From an uncultured bacterium (GTDB taxonomy: Bacteria; Patescibacteriota; Minisyncoccia; Moranbacterales; UBA2206), in assembly GCA_903937035.1 (NCBI GenBank), contig CAIZXS010000024.1:1-34355 (forward strand): a stretch of 34,355 nt of DNA, read 5' to 3'. This document shows positions 15,293 through 22,336 of this stretch, one piece after another. A program made the translations under genes and the position numbers. Each line of letters opens with the position of its first letter. Position 1 is the stretch's first letter. The notes under the pieces are model-generated. The model saw only the letters and a list, made by a program, of their open reading frames with translations, made no database searches and was not told the DNA's origin.

Positions 15293-15324
15293 AAAAAGAG
15301 ACGGTCTCCATGACGTCTCTTTTT
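15293..15324 (+). terminator. Terminator after the CxCxC microprotein
   Basis: Perfect 11-bp stem (15293-15303 with 15314-15324), 10-nt loop, ending in a T-run. It lies just 24 bp before the ATPase start codon, so it may attenuate read-through into that gene. Confidence 0.8.
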
Positions 15325-15347
15325 ACATTTCAAAAAAAGGGGGGGGC

Positions 15348-16649
15348 ATGGAAAATGATGATTTTTTAGTAAGATGTCAGCAGCATTTGAGAACTTTAAA
15401 CTCTCTTATTAGAGAGGCAAAAAAGGGGATTGGCTTGGTGCCTAAAAAAATTGTGCTAGAACTGATTGCGCTAGCTCTTTACAGGCGAGCAACTGATGTG
15501 CATATATCGGTTGGTGGAAAAGCTATCTCGCTCAGAGAAAATGGGAAGTTAATTTCATTGGATTTGGGTGCGTTGAATAGGGAGTTGCTGGAGAGTGTTA
15601 TTCGACACTTGGTGTCACTAGCAGAAGCAAGAAATGCTACGACAGTGAATCAATTTCACCAAGGAAGTTTTGTAATCACAGTTCCCAATGGTCAGGGAAG
15701 TATCGAAGTTAGTTGCAGAATTTCAGTGATCCCATTTGCGCAGGGTCAATCGGCCGATATACGGCTAAGAAGTCTCGAGAAACTTCCACTTTTTAGCCAA
15801 CTAGGATTGTCAGAGGAAATTGAAAAAAAACTACGACTTTGGGTAATCGAGAGATATATTCAAGGAGGTGTCGTCGTTGTGACGGGACCAACCGGTTCTG
15901 GCAAATCCACAACAATGCTTTCTCTGCTATGGGAGGTATTTGAAAAAGCTGGTCGCGAAATCGCGATTGGAACGATTGAAGATCCTGTCGAAATAATCGT
16001 CCCAGGATTTCAACAGCTTGAGGTTAGTGCTTTTGGGGACATTTCCTGGGAGACGGCGCTGTTGCATTTTCTACGACACGATTTGGATGCCGTATTGGTT
16101 GGTGAAATCAGGGATGAAGTCATAGCAGAGAAGGCGCTGGAAATTGCTATGACCGGGCATTTAGTTTTCACAACTCTCCATACAAGCGGTGCGCTCCAGG
16201 CCATTACAAGATTAAGAGGCTTGGGCATTTCGGGAAATATCCTCGCGGAGCAATTAATCGCAATCATTTCACAAAGACTCTTGCATGGTCTTTGCCCGGA
16301 ATGTAAAAAGGAATGTTTCATGAGTGAAAAAGATTACCGCTATCTTGAAAGTAAGGGTTATGGCAATGTAAGGACCTTTGAGATTAGTGAAGGTGGTTGC
16401 AAGGAGTGCGACTATTCGGGGGTATCAGAAGGAAAGATTCCAATCGTAGAGTTATTTCTAAATACCCCTGAAGCAAAAAAAGAATTTATAGATGAAGGGG
16501 TCCTTGAAAAATTTGAAGTAGTCGCAGGAAAACAAGGAATGAGAACAATGTTGGAGGATGCCTTAGAAAAAGTGGCGGATGGGATACTTTCTTTCGAGGA
16601 AGTTAGACTCGTCTTGATTACTCCTCAGGATTACGAAGATAATTCGTAA
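15348..16649 (+). CDS. Type IV pilus / type II secretion ATPase (GspE/PilB-PilT superfamily)
   Basis: Hexameric motor ATPase of 433 residues. The ATG at 15348 is preferred over upstream in-frame starts because a G-rich SD-like run (15339-15346) precedes it and the terminator ends at 15324. The N2-type region has RATDVHISVGGKAI (47-60, the 'SD-HI' motif). The ATPase core has Walker A GPTGSGKST (180-188), the Asp box IGTIEDPVE, the Walker B segment AVLVGEIRDE and the His box TGHLVFTTLHT. Near the C-terminus two Cys pairs (CPEC and CKEC) form the zinc site typical of PilB/GspE assembly ATPases. It lacks the long N1 domain of full-length PilB. No pilin, platform or peptidase gene is adjacent. Confidence 0.92.
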   Translation: MENDDFLVRCQQHLRTLNSLIREAKKGIGLVPKKIVLELIALALYRRATDVHISVGGKAISLRENGKLISLDLGALNRELLESVIRHLVSLAEARNATTVNQFHQGSFVITVPNGQGSIEVSCRISVIPFAQGQSADIRLRSLEKLPLFSQLGLSEEIEKKLRLWVIERYIQGGVVVVTGPTGSGKSTTMLSLLWEVFEKAGREIAIGTIEDPVEIIVPGFQQLEVSAFGDISWETALLHFLRHDLDAVLVGEIRDEVIAEKALEIAMTGHLVFTTLHTSGALQAITRLRGLGISGNILAEQLIAIISQRLLHGLCPECKKECFMSEKDYRYLESKGYGNVRTFEISEGGCKECDYSGVSEGKIPIVELFLNTPEAKKEFIDEGVLEKFEVVAGKQGMRTMLEDALEKVADGILSFEEVRLVLITPQDYEDNS

Positions 16650-16668
16650 CCCTAATCAGCCACCAGCC

Positions 16669-16704
16669 AATCGGACAGAAAGGATTTTTTCTTTTTGTCC
16701 GATT
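16669..16704 (+). terminator. Terminator of the ATPase gene
   Basis: Nine-bp stem AATCGGACA (16669-16677) with TGTCCGATT (16696-16704), followed by TTTATTTT. Confidence 0.8.
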
Positions 16705-16746
16705 TTTATTTTAGGTGCTATTTCTATATTTGTCGGCTCGCTCGCT

Positions 16747-16775
16747 TTGACAAAGCCCTAAAAACCTGCTATAAT
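16747..16775 (+). promoter_or_regulatory. Consensus promoter of the CAP-protein gene
   Basis: TTGACA (16747-16752), exactly 17 bp, TATAAT (16770-16775) with TG extension (TGCTATAAT). This is the best promoter in the window. Predicted start near 16782. Confidence 0.9.
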
Positions 16776-16781
16776 GGTAGT

Positions 16782-16906
16782 ACAGTGAATCGAGAAGTGT
16801 CGAAACGATGGGTGAAAGCCCGTTTTTTATTTATTTCAAAATTCATTAAAAAGGTGGGGGAAACCCCGAAAATCCCGCCAAGGCAGGATAAGGGGCAAGC
16901 ACCAAT
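16782..16906 (+). promoter_or_regulatory. Structured 5' leader, candidate cis-regulatory RNA
   Basis: About 125 nt lie between the predicted start and the ATG at 16907. They hold two GAAA tetraloop hairpins (GGGT-GAAA-GCCC at 16810-16821; GGGG-GAAA-CCCC at 16856-16867) and a possible alternative helix, GGTGGG with CCCGCC (16853-16858 with 16874-16879). The start codon is preceded by AAGGGGCAAGCACC, which could be sequestered by an upstream CCCC. I cannot assign it to a known riboswitch class. Confidence 0.45.
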
Positions 16907-17800
16907 ATGAAACAAAATAAACAAAAAATTAATAGATTAACTCTGGCTGTGATGAGTCTGGTTTTGACTTTGATTTTTGTTTCTCCAGTGTTGGCCAGTG
17001 AGATTAATGCGGAAAATGTGGTTCGCTATGTCAATGAAGCGCGTGCTAAAGAAGGACTTTCAAAACTTGTGGTCAATGATAAGTTAAATGAGGTGGCAAC
17101 GGCGAAAGTGAATGATATGGTGGAGCACAAATATTTTGCTCATACCTCACCAGCCGGACTCACTCCTTGGCATTGGTTTGAGCTCAAAGGCTATGACTAT
17201 AAATATGCGGGAGAAAATTTAGCGATTAATTTTTTGACCTCTGAGGCACAACAGGCAGCTTGGATGAAAAGTCCGACACATAGAAAAAATATCTTGAACG
17301 TTAACTATCAGGAGATTGGCGTGGCGGTAGCAGCAGGAGAGGTGAATGGAACAACAGGAATTATTGCGGTACAGGAGTTTGGAACATTGGCGACTGGTGC
17401 GGCTAGTGATGGCAAGAATTTTGCTCCAGTCAAAGATAGAGCATTACCAGATACGACCAAATTCGCTCCCGCCGTACTTTCAGTTGGAGACAATAAAGTT
17501 GGAGAAGAAAATTTGAAAAGAATTGGTGAAGAAATCACCGGACCGAAAAACAGTTGGTCACTGCGAAATGGAGCGGGCAATACTTTTTGGTTGGTACTCT
17601 TCATATTAATCGCTTTGCCACTAGTGATTGTGCAAATTGTTTCCGTCGGCAAATTTATGGGGCTATCTTGGTTTAAACTAATTGTGCAAAAAAGCTACGA
17701 ATCAGCTCAGATGGGTAACACGCGAGAATATTTTAGAAAATTAAAAGTCAGGGACTATGGAGAGTATAGTGTTATAAAAGTTAAGATAGTCGGAGTGTAA
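16907..17800 (+). CDS. CAP-domain (SCP/PR-1-like) surface protein, membrane-anchored
   Basis: 297 residues. The N-terminal signal or anchor segment (about 8-31, LAVMSLVLTLIFVSPVLA) is followed by a CAP domain (about 36-165). The domain shows VNEARAKEGLSKLVVNDKL, HKYFAHTSP, YAGENLA, AWMKSPTHRKNILN and IAVQEFG, all characteristic. The metal-site histidines are in HKYFAH and THRKN. A second hydrophobic segment (about 222-245) and a basic cytoplasmic tail follow, so the CAP domain faces outside. Bacterial CAP proteins are secreted and often linked to the envelope, but their activity is largely unknown. The gene has a consensus promoter and a structured leader. Confidence 0.93.
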   Translation: MKQNKQKINRLTLAVMSLVLTLIFVSPVLASEINAENVVRYVNEARAKEGLSKLVVNDKLNEVATAKVNDMVEHKYFAHTSPAGLTPWHWFELKGYDYKYAGENLAINFLTSEAQQAAWMKSPTHRKNILNVNYQEIGVAVAAGEVNGTTGIIAVQEFGTLATGAASDGKNFAPVKDRALPDTTKFAPAVLSVGDNKVGEENLKRIGEEITGPKNSWSLRNGAGNTFWLVLFILIALPLVIVQIVSVGKFMGLSWFKLIVQKSYESAQMGNTREYFRKLKVRDYGEYSVIKVKIVGV

Positions 17801-17859
17801 AAACTTCTTTGTCTCCCATCAAATCTGCGTCAGAAAATGGCTTGGAGTTGGTGGGGGGT

Positions 17860-17910
17860 AAAACAAAAACAAAAACAAAAGAGGTAAAAACAAATAGCAA
17901 AAACAAAAAA
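17860..17910 (+). repeat. A-rich low-complexity tract
   Basis: Irregular tandem AAAAAC units. It opens the 420-bp gene-free gap 17801-18220, which otherwise holds hairpins, a repeat arm and a promoter; no coding sequence is visible in the gap. Confidence 0.6.
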
Positions 17911-17935
17911 TCCCTAAAAAAGGATTAACATAATT

Positions 17936-18023
17936 AAGGCTAGATTCCTTGCCTTTTTCCTCGAAAGAGGAAGAACACATAAAAAGAGCGGTCTGGGCGT
18001 TATCGTCCAGGCCGCTTTTTTTT
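17936..18023 (+). terminator. Tandem hairpins ending in a strong terminator
   Basis: Three consecutive stems: AAGGC/GCCTT (17936-17955, then Ts), TTCCTC-GAAA-GAGGAA (17957-17972), and a long stem (17981-17996 with 18007-18023) closed by a 10-nt loop and ending in eight Ts. The last is clearly a terminator. The set could also be the 3' part of a small RNA. Confidence 0.75.
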
Positions 18024-18057
18024 GTCAAAAAAGAAAAATAATTTTTTTAGTGACGGT

Positions 18058-18137
18058 TTAATCCTCCTACGCTGAAGCTTCGGCGGACGAGCTAATTTGG
18101 AGTGAATTCTCCGTGGCTTGCCACGAATAGGGTCCAG
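18058..18137. repeat. Left arm of an inverted repeat flanking the beta-propeller gene
   Basis: Starts TTAATCCTCC and ends GGGTCCAGA. Its reverse complement matches 19563-19680 with few differences over the outer 60 bp. The inner CGCTGAAGCTTCGGCGGACG unit also resembles the ileS repeat at 9991-10010. Confidence 0.85.
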
Positions 18138-18169
18138 AGCTTACCCTGAGATTCATGTCTTTGATTTCG

Positions 18170-18178
18170 TGGTATAAT
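18170..18178 (+). promoter_or_regulatory. Extended -10 promoter of the beta-propeller gene
   Basis: TGGTATAAT, with no good -35. The same TGGTATAAT is used before rnhB and before the amidase gene. Predicted start near 18185; the leader is AT-rich and has no SD. Confidence 0.65.
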
Positions 18179-18220
18179 TAAAAACAAGCGGTGGAATATT
18201 TATAAAATAAATATAATAAA

Positions 18221-19522
18221 ATGAACAAAAAAATCAATACTATCTTGGCAGTCGTAATTATGCTTTCGATTGCTGGTATTTTCGGATTTTTATTCTGGCC
18301 AAAAGGAACTGGGCAAAAACCAGCAGTATCAGTAGCGAAGAAAGACAATAAGTTGGTCGAAAGTAAGAATGGTGGCAACGCTGCTGCTCAAAAGGCGCTG
18401 ACGAGTGGGTTTGCGTATAAATTAGGAAATAATATCATCTTGACTGATCCTGAAAGTGGACAGGAGAAGATAATTTTTTCTTCGGACCGACTGATTGATT
18501 TTGATTATTCGCATGATGGAAAATATTTGGCTTATTCTTTGCGGGAAGATGGATTTTCGGGTAACGCGGATATCTATTTTTTGGAGATTGCTAATGGGAA
18601 AACCGTGCGTTTGACTGAGAAAAATAATATTGCTTCTTTCAGTCCGAAAATTTATGCTGACGGGAAAAGGGTGGCCTATTTACGGCGTACGTTTGATGAG
18701 AAGAAAGGCAAGTTGCGAGACGGGGAAATTTGGCGGATTGATGCGAGCGGAGAAGTGGCGAGTTCCGTGAAGCTGTTTGGCGATGAAAGCAAGTCCTGGC
18801 TTGATCTTGATCCGAATAAGCGGTGTTGTGTTTGTGGCGCTGATGATGAGCCCTATGAACCGAAAAGCATGCTCGAACTTTCCGCAATTAGTGAAGATGG
18901 AAATTTCATTAGTTACCGAGAGGGCGATTTCAGCTTGATGTGTATGGCGGGATTCCAGATGGTGGATAAATTATATGACGTGAAAAAAAGAGAAACATTG
19001 CTCCAGACAAAAGTTTTGGCGACGAGGAATAATGAATATTACATCAAACTGCATTCGCAGTTTCCTCCGGATCCATTTCCCTTTTGCATTAGGAATACTT
19101 TTTTTGACAAAAATGATCAGCTAGTTTGGGATCCTGATAAAACTGGAGACGCTCCATGCCAGCATGATTATTATTACGAGCCAATCGACTTTACGATCAG
19201 CGGAAAAGATGTGGACATGCTCTATCTTGGTTTTAATAAAGCGGGTAATGTGACGGTTTTAGCGAGAAGCGCTTTGATTTTCGGCAGTGATCTTGGCGCA
19301 TATTTTCTGGGGGAGCATCCGGCGGATATTCTTTATCAACCAAAATTAGCCTTTGCGCGTCTTGTTGACGCCAGGAAATTGGGAAATTTTGTGGCCTTTA
19401 CTGAATGGCCGGATGGAGCGAAATTTCCGACCTTAAATATCTTGGATCTGAAGACAAAAAATATTTTGCGCACAATCAATCTGGATAATGCACAGCAGTT
19501 TGATGTTGTTTCGAGTGATTAA
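18221..19522 (+). CDS. Membrane-anchored TolB/WD40-like beta-propeller protein
   Basis: 433 residues. One N-terminal transmembrane anchor (about 7-27, ILAVVIMLSIAGIFGFLFW) is followed by an extracytoplasmic region. That region has repeated PD40-like blades, for example DFDYSHDGKYLAYSLREDG, IYADGKRVAYLRR and AISEDGNFISYREG. Such propellers usually bind peptides or glycans; no enzymatic motif is seen. A Cys-rich patch (RCCVCGADDEP) near residues 204-214 is unusual and may be disulfide- or metal-linked. No SD. The gene lies alone between two arms of a long inverted repeat, with its promoter inside that bracket. Confidence 0.8.
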   Translation: MNKKINTILAVVIMLSIAGIFGFLFWPKGTGQKPAVSVAKKDNKLVESKNGGNAAAQKALTSGFAYKLGNNIILTDPESGQEKIIFSSDRLIDFDYSHDGKYLAYSLREDGFSGNADIYFLEIANGKTVRLTEKNNIASFSPKIYADGKRVAYLRRTFDEKKGKLRDGEIWRIDASGEVASSVKLFGDESKSWLDLDPNKRCCVCGADDEPYEPKSMLELSAISEDGNFISYREGDFSLMCMAGFQMVDKLYDVKKRETLLQTKVLATRNNEYYIKLHSQFPPDPFPFCIRNTFFDKNDQLVWDPDKTGDAPCQHDYYYEPIDFTISGKDVDMLYLGFNKAGNVTVLARSALIFGSDLGAYFLGEHPADILYQPKLAFARLVDARKLGNFVAFTEWPDGAKFPTLNILDLKTKNILRTINLDNAQQFDVVSSD

Positions 19523-19562
19523 TCAAGGGAAAATAATTAAAGGCATAAACCTCATAGCAATA

Positions 19563-19680
19563 TCTGGACCCTATTCGCGGCAAGCTACGGAGAATTTACT
19601 TAAAATTAGCTCGTCCGCCGACTTGTCTGCCAGAGTTTTAACGGAGGCAGAATCCGCCAGCTGGCGGAGCAGGAGGATTA
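19563..19680. repeat. Right arm of the inverted repeat flanking the beta-propeller gene
   Basis: TCTGGACCCTATTCG through TCGTCCGCCG matches the reverse complement of 18079-18137. The arm then carries an extra roughly 45-nt palindromic insert (AATCCGCCAGCTGGCGGAG and flanks) before the shared end AGGAGGATTA. Confidence 0.85.
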
Positions 19681-19686
19681 AAAAAG

Positions 19687-19716
19687 CAGCCCGAGTTTTA
19701 GCAGGGGGCTGTCTTT
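19687..19716 (+). terminator. Terminator
   Basis: CAGCCC (19687-19692) paired with GGGCTG (19706-19711), then TCTTTTT. It separates the propeller gene and repeat from the next unit. Confidence 0.7.
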
Positions 19717-19744
19717 TTATTTACAGAGACAATATTTTTTGAAA

Positions 19745-19773
19745 TTGACAAAGTCATTAGCTTAGATTAATAT
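19745..19773 (+). promoter_or_regulatory. Promoter of the SPFH-like/receiver unit
   Basis: TTGACA (19745-19750), 17 bp, TAATAT (19768-19773). Predicted start near 19780. Confidence 0.7.
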
Positions 19774-19821
19774 TGGGGATTATTGGCAGACCTTAACAAT
19801 CCAAAAAGGGGGAGGGGGAGC

Positions 19822-20526
19822 ATGGAAAAGGGGCAAAGACGAATCGCATTATTAGGGGCAGTGGTGGCTATCATAGTAGCTTTGGTAGCGGTTAGTTTTG
19901 AGGGACTTTTTAGAATGGTCGATGAAAAGGAGATTGTCGGGATTCAGTTTCCCTTTAAGCGGGGCATGACTTGGCACACCAGCCCAGGGTTGAAACTGAG
20001 ACTTTTTGGTAAAGTCGTTCGATACGACAAGGAGTTCAGTTTTAGCATAAACAGCATGGACGCTGGACATATCAAAATTGTTGCCTCGTCTTATGTTAAC
20101 ATGCCATGCGATGAAGTTAATTTGAATAAATTGGCCCATCAGCTTGGCAGTCAGTATGCGATTCAACTCAAACTGTTGCAACCCGTATTTGACCGTGCGA
20201 TTTTTCGGAGCAGTATTCTTGTGGCAAAAATCAAGAGCGATGCGGACAGGCAAGCGCAACTGAGGTTCTTTATTGAAGATCAAGCTGCGATTGGGATATA
20301 TAAGACGACGGCCAAAAATGAAGTAATCCGCGATCCAGCCACAGGTGAGGAAAAAAACGTGATGGCTGTTGAAGTTGTTGCTGATCCTCAAAATCCCAGT
20401 GACTATTTGCGGGCAGAGGTTTCGCCGCTGCTGGATTATGGATTGAAAGTTCATGATCTCATTATCCATGAACTTGTTTTTTATAGGAAAAACGCGACAT
20501 ATTTCGGAAACTCGAATAGGTATTAA
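19822..20526 (+). CDS. SPFH/band 7-like membrane protein
   Basis: 234 residues from ATG 19822, which follows a GGGGGAGGGGGAG purine run; an upstream TTG at 19783 lacks any SD. An N-terminal membrane segment (about 7-26, ALLGAVVAIIVALVAVSF) is followed by a region with the SPFH pattern: EKEIVGIQFPFKRGM, SPGLKLRLFGKVVRYD, a central helix-rich part, and the closing YGLKVHDLIIHELVF typical of prohibitin-like folds. It would form oligomers at the membrane and may organise partners. The stop codon overlaps the start region of the receiver-like gene, suggesting coupled translation and a functional link. Confidence 0.6.
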   Translation: MEKGQRRIALLGAVVAIIVALVAVSFEGLFRMVDEKEIVGIQFPFKRGMTWHTSPGLKLRLFGKVVRYDKEFSFSINSMDAGHIKIVASSYVNMPCDEVNLNKLAHQLGSQYAIQLKLLQPVFDRAIFRSSILVAKIKSDADRQAQLRFFIEDQAAIGIYKTTAKNEVIRDPATGEEKNVMAVEVVADPQNPSDYLRAEVSPLLDYGLKVHDLIIHELVFYRKNATYFGNSNRY

Positions 20527-20540
20527 TGGGAGGGAAAGGA

Positions 20541-20990
20541 ATGAGAGAATTCAGGCTGCTTATTGTTGAGGGAATCTCACAGCTTGGGGAGTCGACGGCT
20601 CAAAAAATCAAAAGTGTTTTTCCTGATTGTCAAATCGATATTGTGGATAGTGCCGAGCGGGCTTCTCAAGCCGTGAAGAATATCCGCTATGATGTTGTCA
20701 TGAGTTTTTTCGATTTCGGCAAAGAAGATCGTAATGGAGTGGATGTCCTTTTTGCTGTCAAAAAGCAACATCCCAAAATTGGGACGATTCTCATTTTGCT
20801 TTATTTCAAGGGTGGGATGGTTATTGATCGGACAAAACTGGTGATGGCGGTGGATTATATCCGTCAACAAGCCATTGCGGACGAATGGGTCAAAAGGGTA
20901 TTTGGCAGCTTGCTGGAAGAAAAAAAGTTTGTCCAAGGGAACTTCTTTCATTTAGCGATGCACCACGGACAAGTAAATAGAGCGAAATAA
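20541..20990 (+). CDS. Degenerate response-regulator receiver domain protein (1)
   Basis: 149 residues from ATG 20541, preceded by GGGAGGGAAAGGA. An in-frame ATG at 20526 overlaps the previous stop and has no SD of its own. The secondary-structure pattern of a CheY-like domain is visible: FRLLIVEG (4-11), RYDVVMSFFDF (49-59), GTILILLYF. The acidic pair is reduced to E10, the phospho-acceptor position falls on F56/F57 with D58 one or two residues off, and the conserved Lys-Pro is missing. It is therefore unlikely to be phosphorylated normally. No output domain. Co-transcribed with the SPFH-like gene. Confidence 0.7.
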   Translation: MREFRLLIVEGISQLGESTAQKIKSVFPDCQIDIVDSAERASQAVKNIRYDVVMSFFDFGKEDRNGVDVLFAVKKQHPKIGTILILLYFKGGMVIDRTKLVMAVDYIRQQAIADEWVKRVFGSLLEEKKFVQGNFFHLAMHHGQVNRAK

Positions 20991-20995
20991 TTTTG

Positions 20996-21030
20996 AAGGG
21001 AAAAAGGTGAACACACCTCGTTCCCTTTTT
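20996..21030 (+). terminator. Terminator of the SPFH-like/receiver unit
   Basis: AAGGGAA (20996-21002) pairs with TTCCCTT (21021-21027), inner GGTG/CACC, 4-nt loop, T-run. Confidence 0.85.
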
Positions 21031-21044
21031 TCTTTGGGAAAAAT

Positions 21045-21072
21045 TTGCATATTTTTGCATTGGGCGTATGAT
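21045..21072 (+). promoter_or_regulatory. Promoter upstream of the Cys-rich cluster
   Basis: TTGCAT (21045-21050), 16 bp, TATGAT (21067-21072). Predicted start near 21079, about 200 nt before the first Cys-rich gene. Confidence 0.5.
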
Positions 21073-21078
21073 GAAAAT

Positions 21079-21212
21079 ATCAAGGAGTAGGGTTAGTTAA
21101 AATTAAATAGGTTTTCCCATAAGGATTGTTTTTATTGAGTATGAAGAATGGATATTTTGGGATATTTTTGCAAAAAACCAACTTAAGACAATAGTCTCGG
21201 GTTGGTTTTTTG
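21079..21212 (+). ncRNA. Candidate leader RNA/attenuator ahead of the Cys-rich cluster
   Basis: From the predicted start the RNA runs about 90 nt without an ORF. It ends in a perfect 12-bp stem (21171-21182 with 21201-21212) with an inner AGAC/GTCT hairpin and a T-run. It could be a stand-alone small RNA or an attenuator controlling the three genes that start at 21282. Confidence 0.5.
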
Positions 21213-21281
21213 TGTTGGTCCTTTAAAAAAGAAAGTAGCGTTCGCAAGGTTTAAATTGATCCATTAAAATTGGGGGTGAAA

Positions 21282-21566
21282 ATGGAATGCAAGCGTTGCA
21301 TTAGACACAGGGTTGATAAATGTGATGACTTTCCCAAGGAATCGATTCCCAGCGGGAAACGATGTTTGTATGGCAATAAAACTCAACATGATGCGCAAGT
21401 AGGAATGGTGTTGCCGGTATGTGCGTCAGAACCGATTGTGTTTCGCAAGCATCTCGGCTTGGCACTTTGGCTGTTTGTGGCAAAAAAGCTGGCAGGGATT
21501 TTTTCCGGGATGCAAAGAGTGTTTCCTGTCAAAGCCGAGAGTTTGGAACAAGGGGAAGGGGGTTGA
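21282..21566 (+). CDS. Small Cys-rich protein Z1 (94 aa)
   Basis: ATG 21282 follows a GGGGGTGA run. The N-terminus is zinc-finger-like: MECKRCIRHRVDKC with C3, C6, H8 and C14, then C28. The middle is hydrophobic (about 54-70, GLALWLFVAKKLAGIF) and could be a membrane or amphipathic helix. The family is not recognised. It is the first of three closely spaced Cys-rich genes; Z2 begins three bases after its stop. Its Cys spacing (C-x2-C-x7-C-x13-C) is related to, but looser than, that of Z2-Z4. Confidence 0.6.
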   Translation: MECKRCIRHRVDKCDDFPKESIPSGKRCLYGNKTQHDAQVGMVLPVCASEPIVFRKHLGLALWLFVAKKLAGIFSGMQRVFPVKAESLEQGEGG

Positions 21567-21569
21567 GCT

Positions 21570-21791
21570 GTGAAAATAGACTGTTGTCCGCTGTGTGAGG
21601 TCGGTGAAAATTGCCGAAAGGTGAGAGAGGTTAGTTTTTGGCGTAGCTGTGGCAATGCACATCGCCCAATTAACTTCCAGCTTTGTGTCTGTCCTGGGCA
21701 GGTCAAGGGTTCATCTTCTTTCGGGTTGTCATTTGGCGGTTCGCAAAACAGGGGTATCATTGAAGTCCAAATGTGGGGACTTGTTCGTTAG
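21570..21791 (+). CDS. Small Cys-rich protein Z2 (73 aa)
   Basis: GTG start at 21570, three bases after Z1 stops, with AAGGGGAAGGGGG upstream. Residues 5-42 contain C6-x2-C9-x5-C15-x11-C27-x3-H31-x7-C39-x-C41-P. This is the same order of metal-ligand candidates as Z3 and Z4, with His in place of the fifth Cys. The C-terminal part is Gly/Ser-rich and variable. It would be a small zinc-binding protein; the partner is unknown. Confidence 0.6.
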   Translation: MKIDCCPLCEVGENCRKVREVSFWRSCGNAHRPINFQLCVCPGQVKGSSSFGLSFGGSQNRGIIEVQMWGLVR

Positions 21792-21800
21792 TGGGGAGAT

Positions 21801-21825
21801 GGGGAAAGAGCAGCGACTCTTCCCC
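21801..21825 (+). other. Intercistronic hairpin between Z2 and Z3
   Basis: GGGGAAAGAG (21801-21810) pairs with CTCTTCCCC (21817-21825) around a 6-nt loop. There is no T-run, so it is more likely an RNA-processing or stabilising stem than a terminator. Confidence 0.5.
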
Positions 21826-21860
21826 CCCCCTAATCCAAAAGCACCAAAAGGAGGTGTGCG

Positions 21861-22052
21861 ATGGCAAGAAAAGATGATGTTTGCAAACATTGCAAAAAAA
21901 GAGTCAGTTGCGTCAAAGACGGAATTTCCATGGGGCCATGTTTTGATTGTCAGGCGAAACAGTGCGAATCTGCGCTTGCTCAATGCTATTGCAGCCCAAA
22001 AGATATTCCCTTGCAAGATCTCATGAGCTTTGCTCGTGTGAGATATGTATAG
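21861..22052 (+). CDS. Small Cys-rich protein Z3 (63 aa)
   Basis: Strong AAAGGAGGTG SD (21849-21857) before ATG 21861. Eight cysteines: C8, C11, C17, C27, C30, C35, C42, C44 (C-x2-C-x5-C-x9-C-x2-C-x4-C-x6-C-x-C-x-P). Z4 at 24711 has the same length and nearly the same spacing, so the two look like paralogs 2.7 kb apart. Two zinc sites of four Cys each would fit. No known family is recognised. Confidence 0.7.
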   Translation: MARKDDVCKHCKKRVSCVKDGISMGPCFDCQAKQCESALAQCYCSPKDIPLQDLMSFARVRYV

Positions 22053-22054
22053 GC

Positions 22055-22090
22055 GCGGAATGGGGGAAGAGAATGTTCTTTCCCCGTTCC
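22055..22090 (+). terminator. GC-rich hairpin after Z3
   Basis: GGAATGGGGGAAGAG pairs with CTTTCCCCGTTCC around AATGTT. It is followed by an AT-rich stretch without a clean T-run. Confidence 0.55.
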
Positions 22091-22156
22091 ATTATTACTT
22101 AGTATTTTAGATGCTACTATATATAGAAGGGGAAAGAGTTGAACATTTTTTAGTTT

Positions 22157-22180
22157 AGGACCATCCTGGGTCCTTTTTTT
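22157..22180 (+). terminator. Terminator of the Z1-Z3 cluster
   Basis: AGGACC (22157-22162) pairs with GGTCCT (22169-22174), followed by seven Ts. Confidence 0.8.
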
Positions 22181-22206
22181 AATCAAAAAATACAAATACA
22201 AATATC

Positions 22207-22235
22207 TTGACGATATTTCTCTAGTAATGTAAGAT
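22207..22235 (+). promoter_or_regulatory. Promoter of the TasA-SipW operon
   Basis: TTGACG (22207-22212), 17 bp, TAAGAT (22230-22235). Predicted start near 22242; AT-rich leader of about 95 nt without SD. Confidence 0.65.
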
Positions 22236-22336
22236 TAGAAGGTTGTGAAAAAAATATTGTAACCCGTCAAAATATTTTTTTTGATCAATAAAAACGGGAA
22301 ATAAAAAAATAATTTAATTAATTTTAAAAAAAACAT

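Noticed and set aside
16695-16910. 71-aa ORF overlapping the CAP leader
   Set aside because: It spans the ATPase terminator, the consensus promoter and the structured leader, and has no SD. The sequence is explained by regulatory signals.
17860-17910. CRISPR-like or tandem-repeat array
   Set aside because: The AAAAAC units are irregular low-complexity DNA with no spacer-repeat periodicity. No CRISPR array or cas gene occurs in the window.
19783-19821. TTG start for the SPFH-like protein
   Set aside because: It lies only 3 bp after the predicted transcript start and has no SD. ATG 19822 follows a strong purine-rich run.
21649-22026. 125-aa plus-strand ORF crossing Z2 and Z3
   Set aside because: It lacks an SD and overlaps two better-supported SD-led Cys-rich genes in other frames. 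Translation through the intercistronic hairpin is unlikely.
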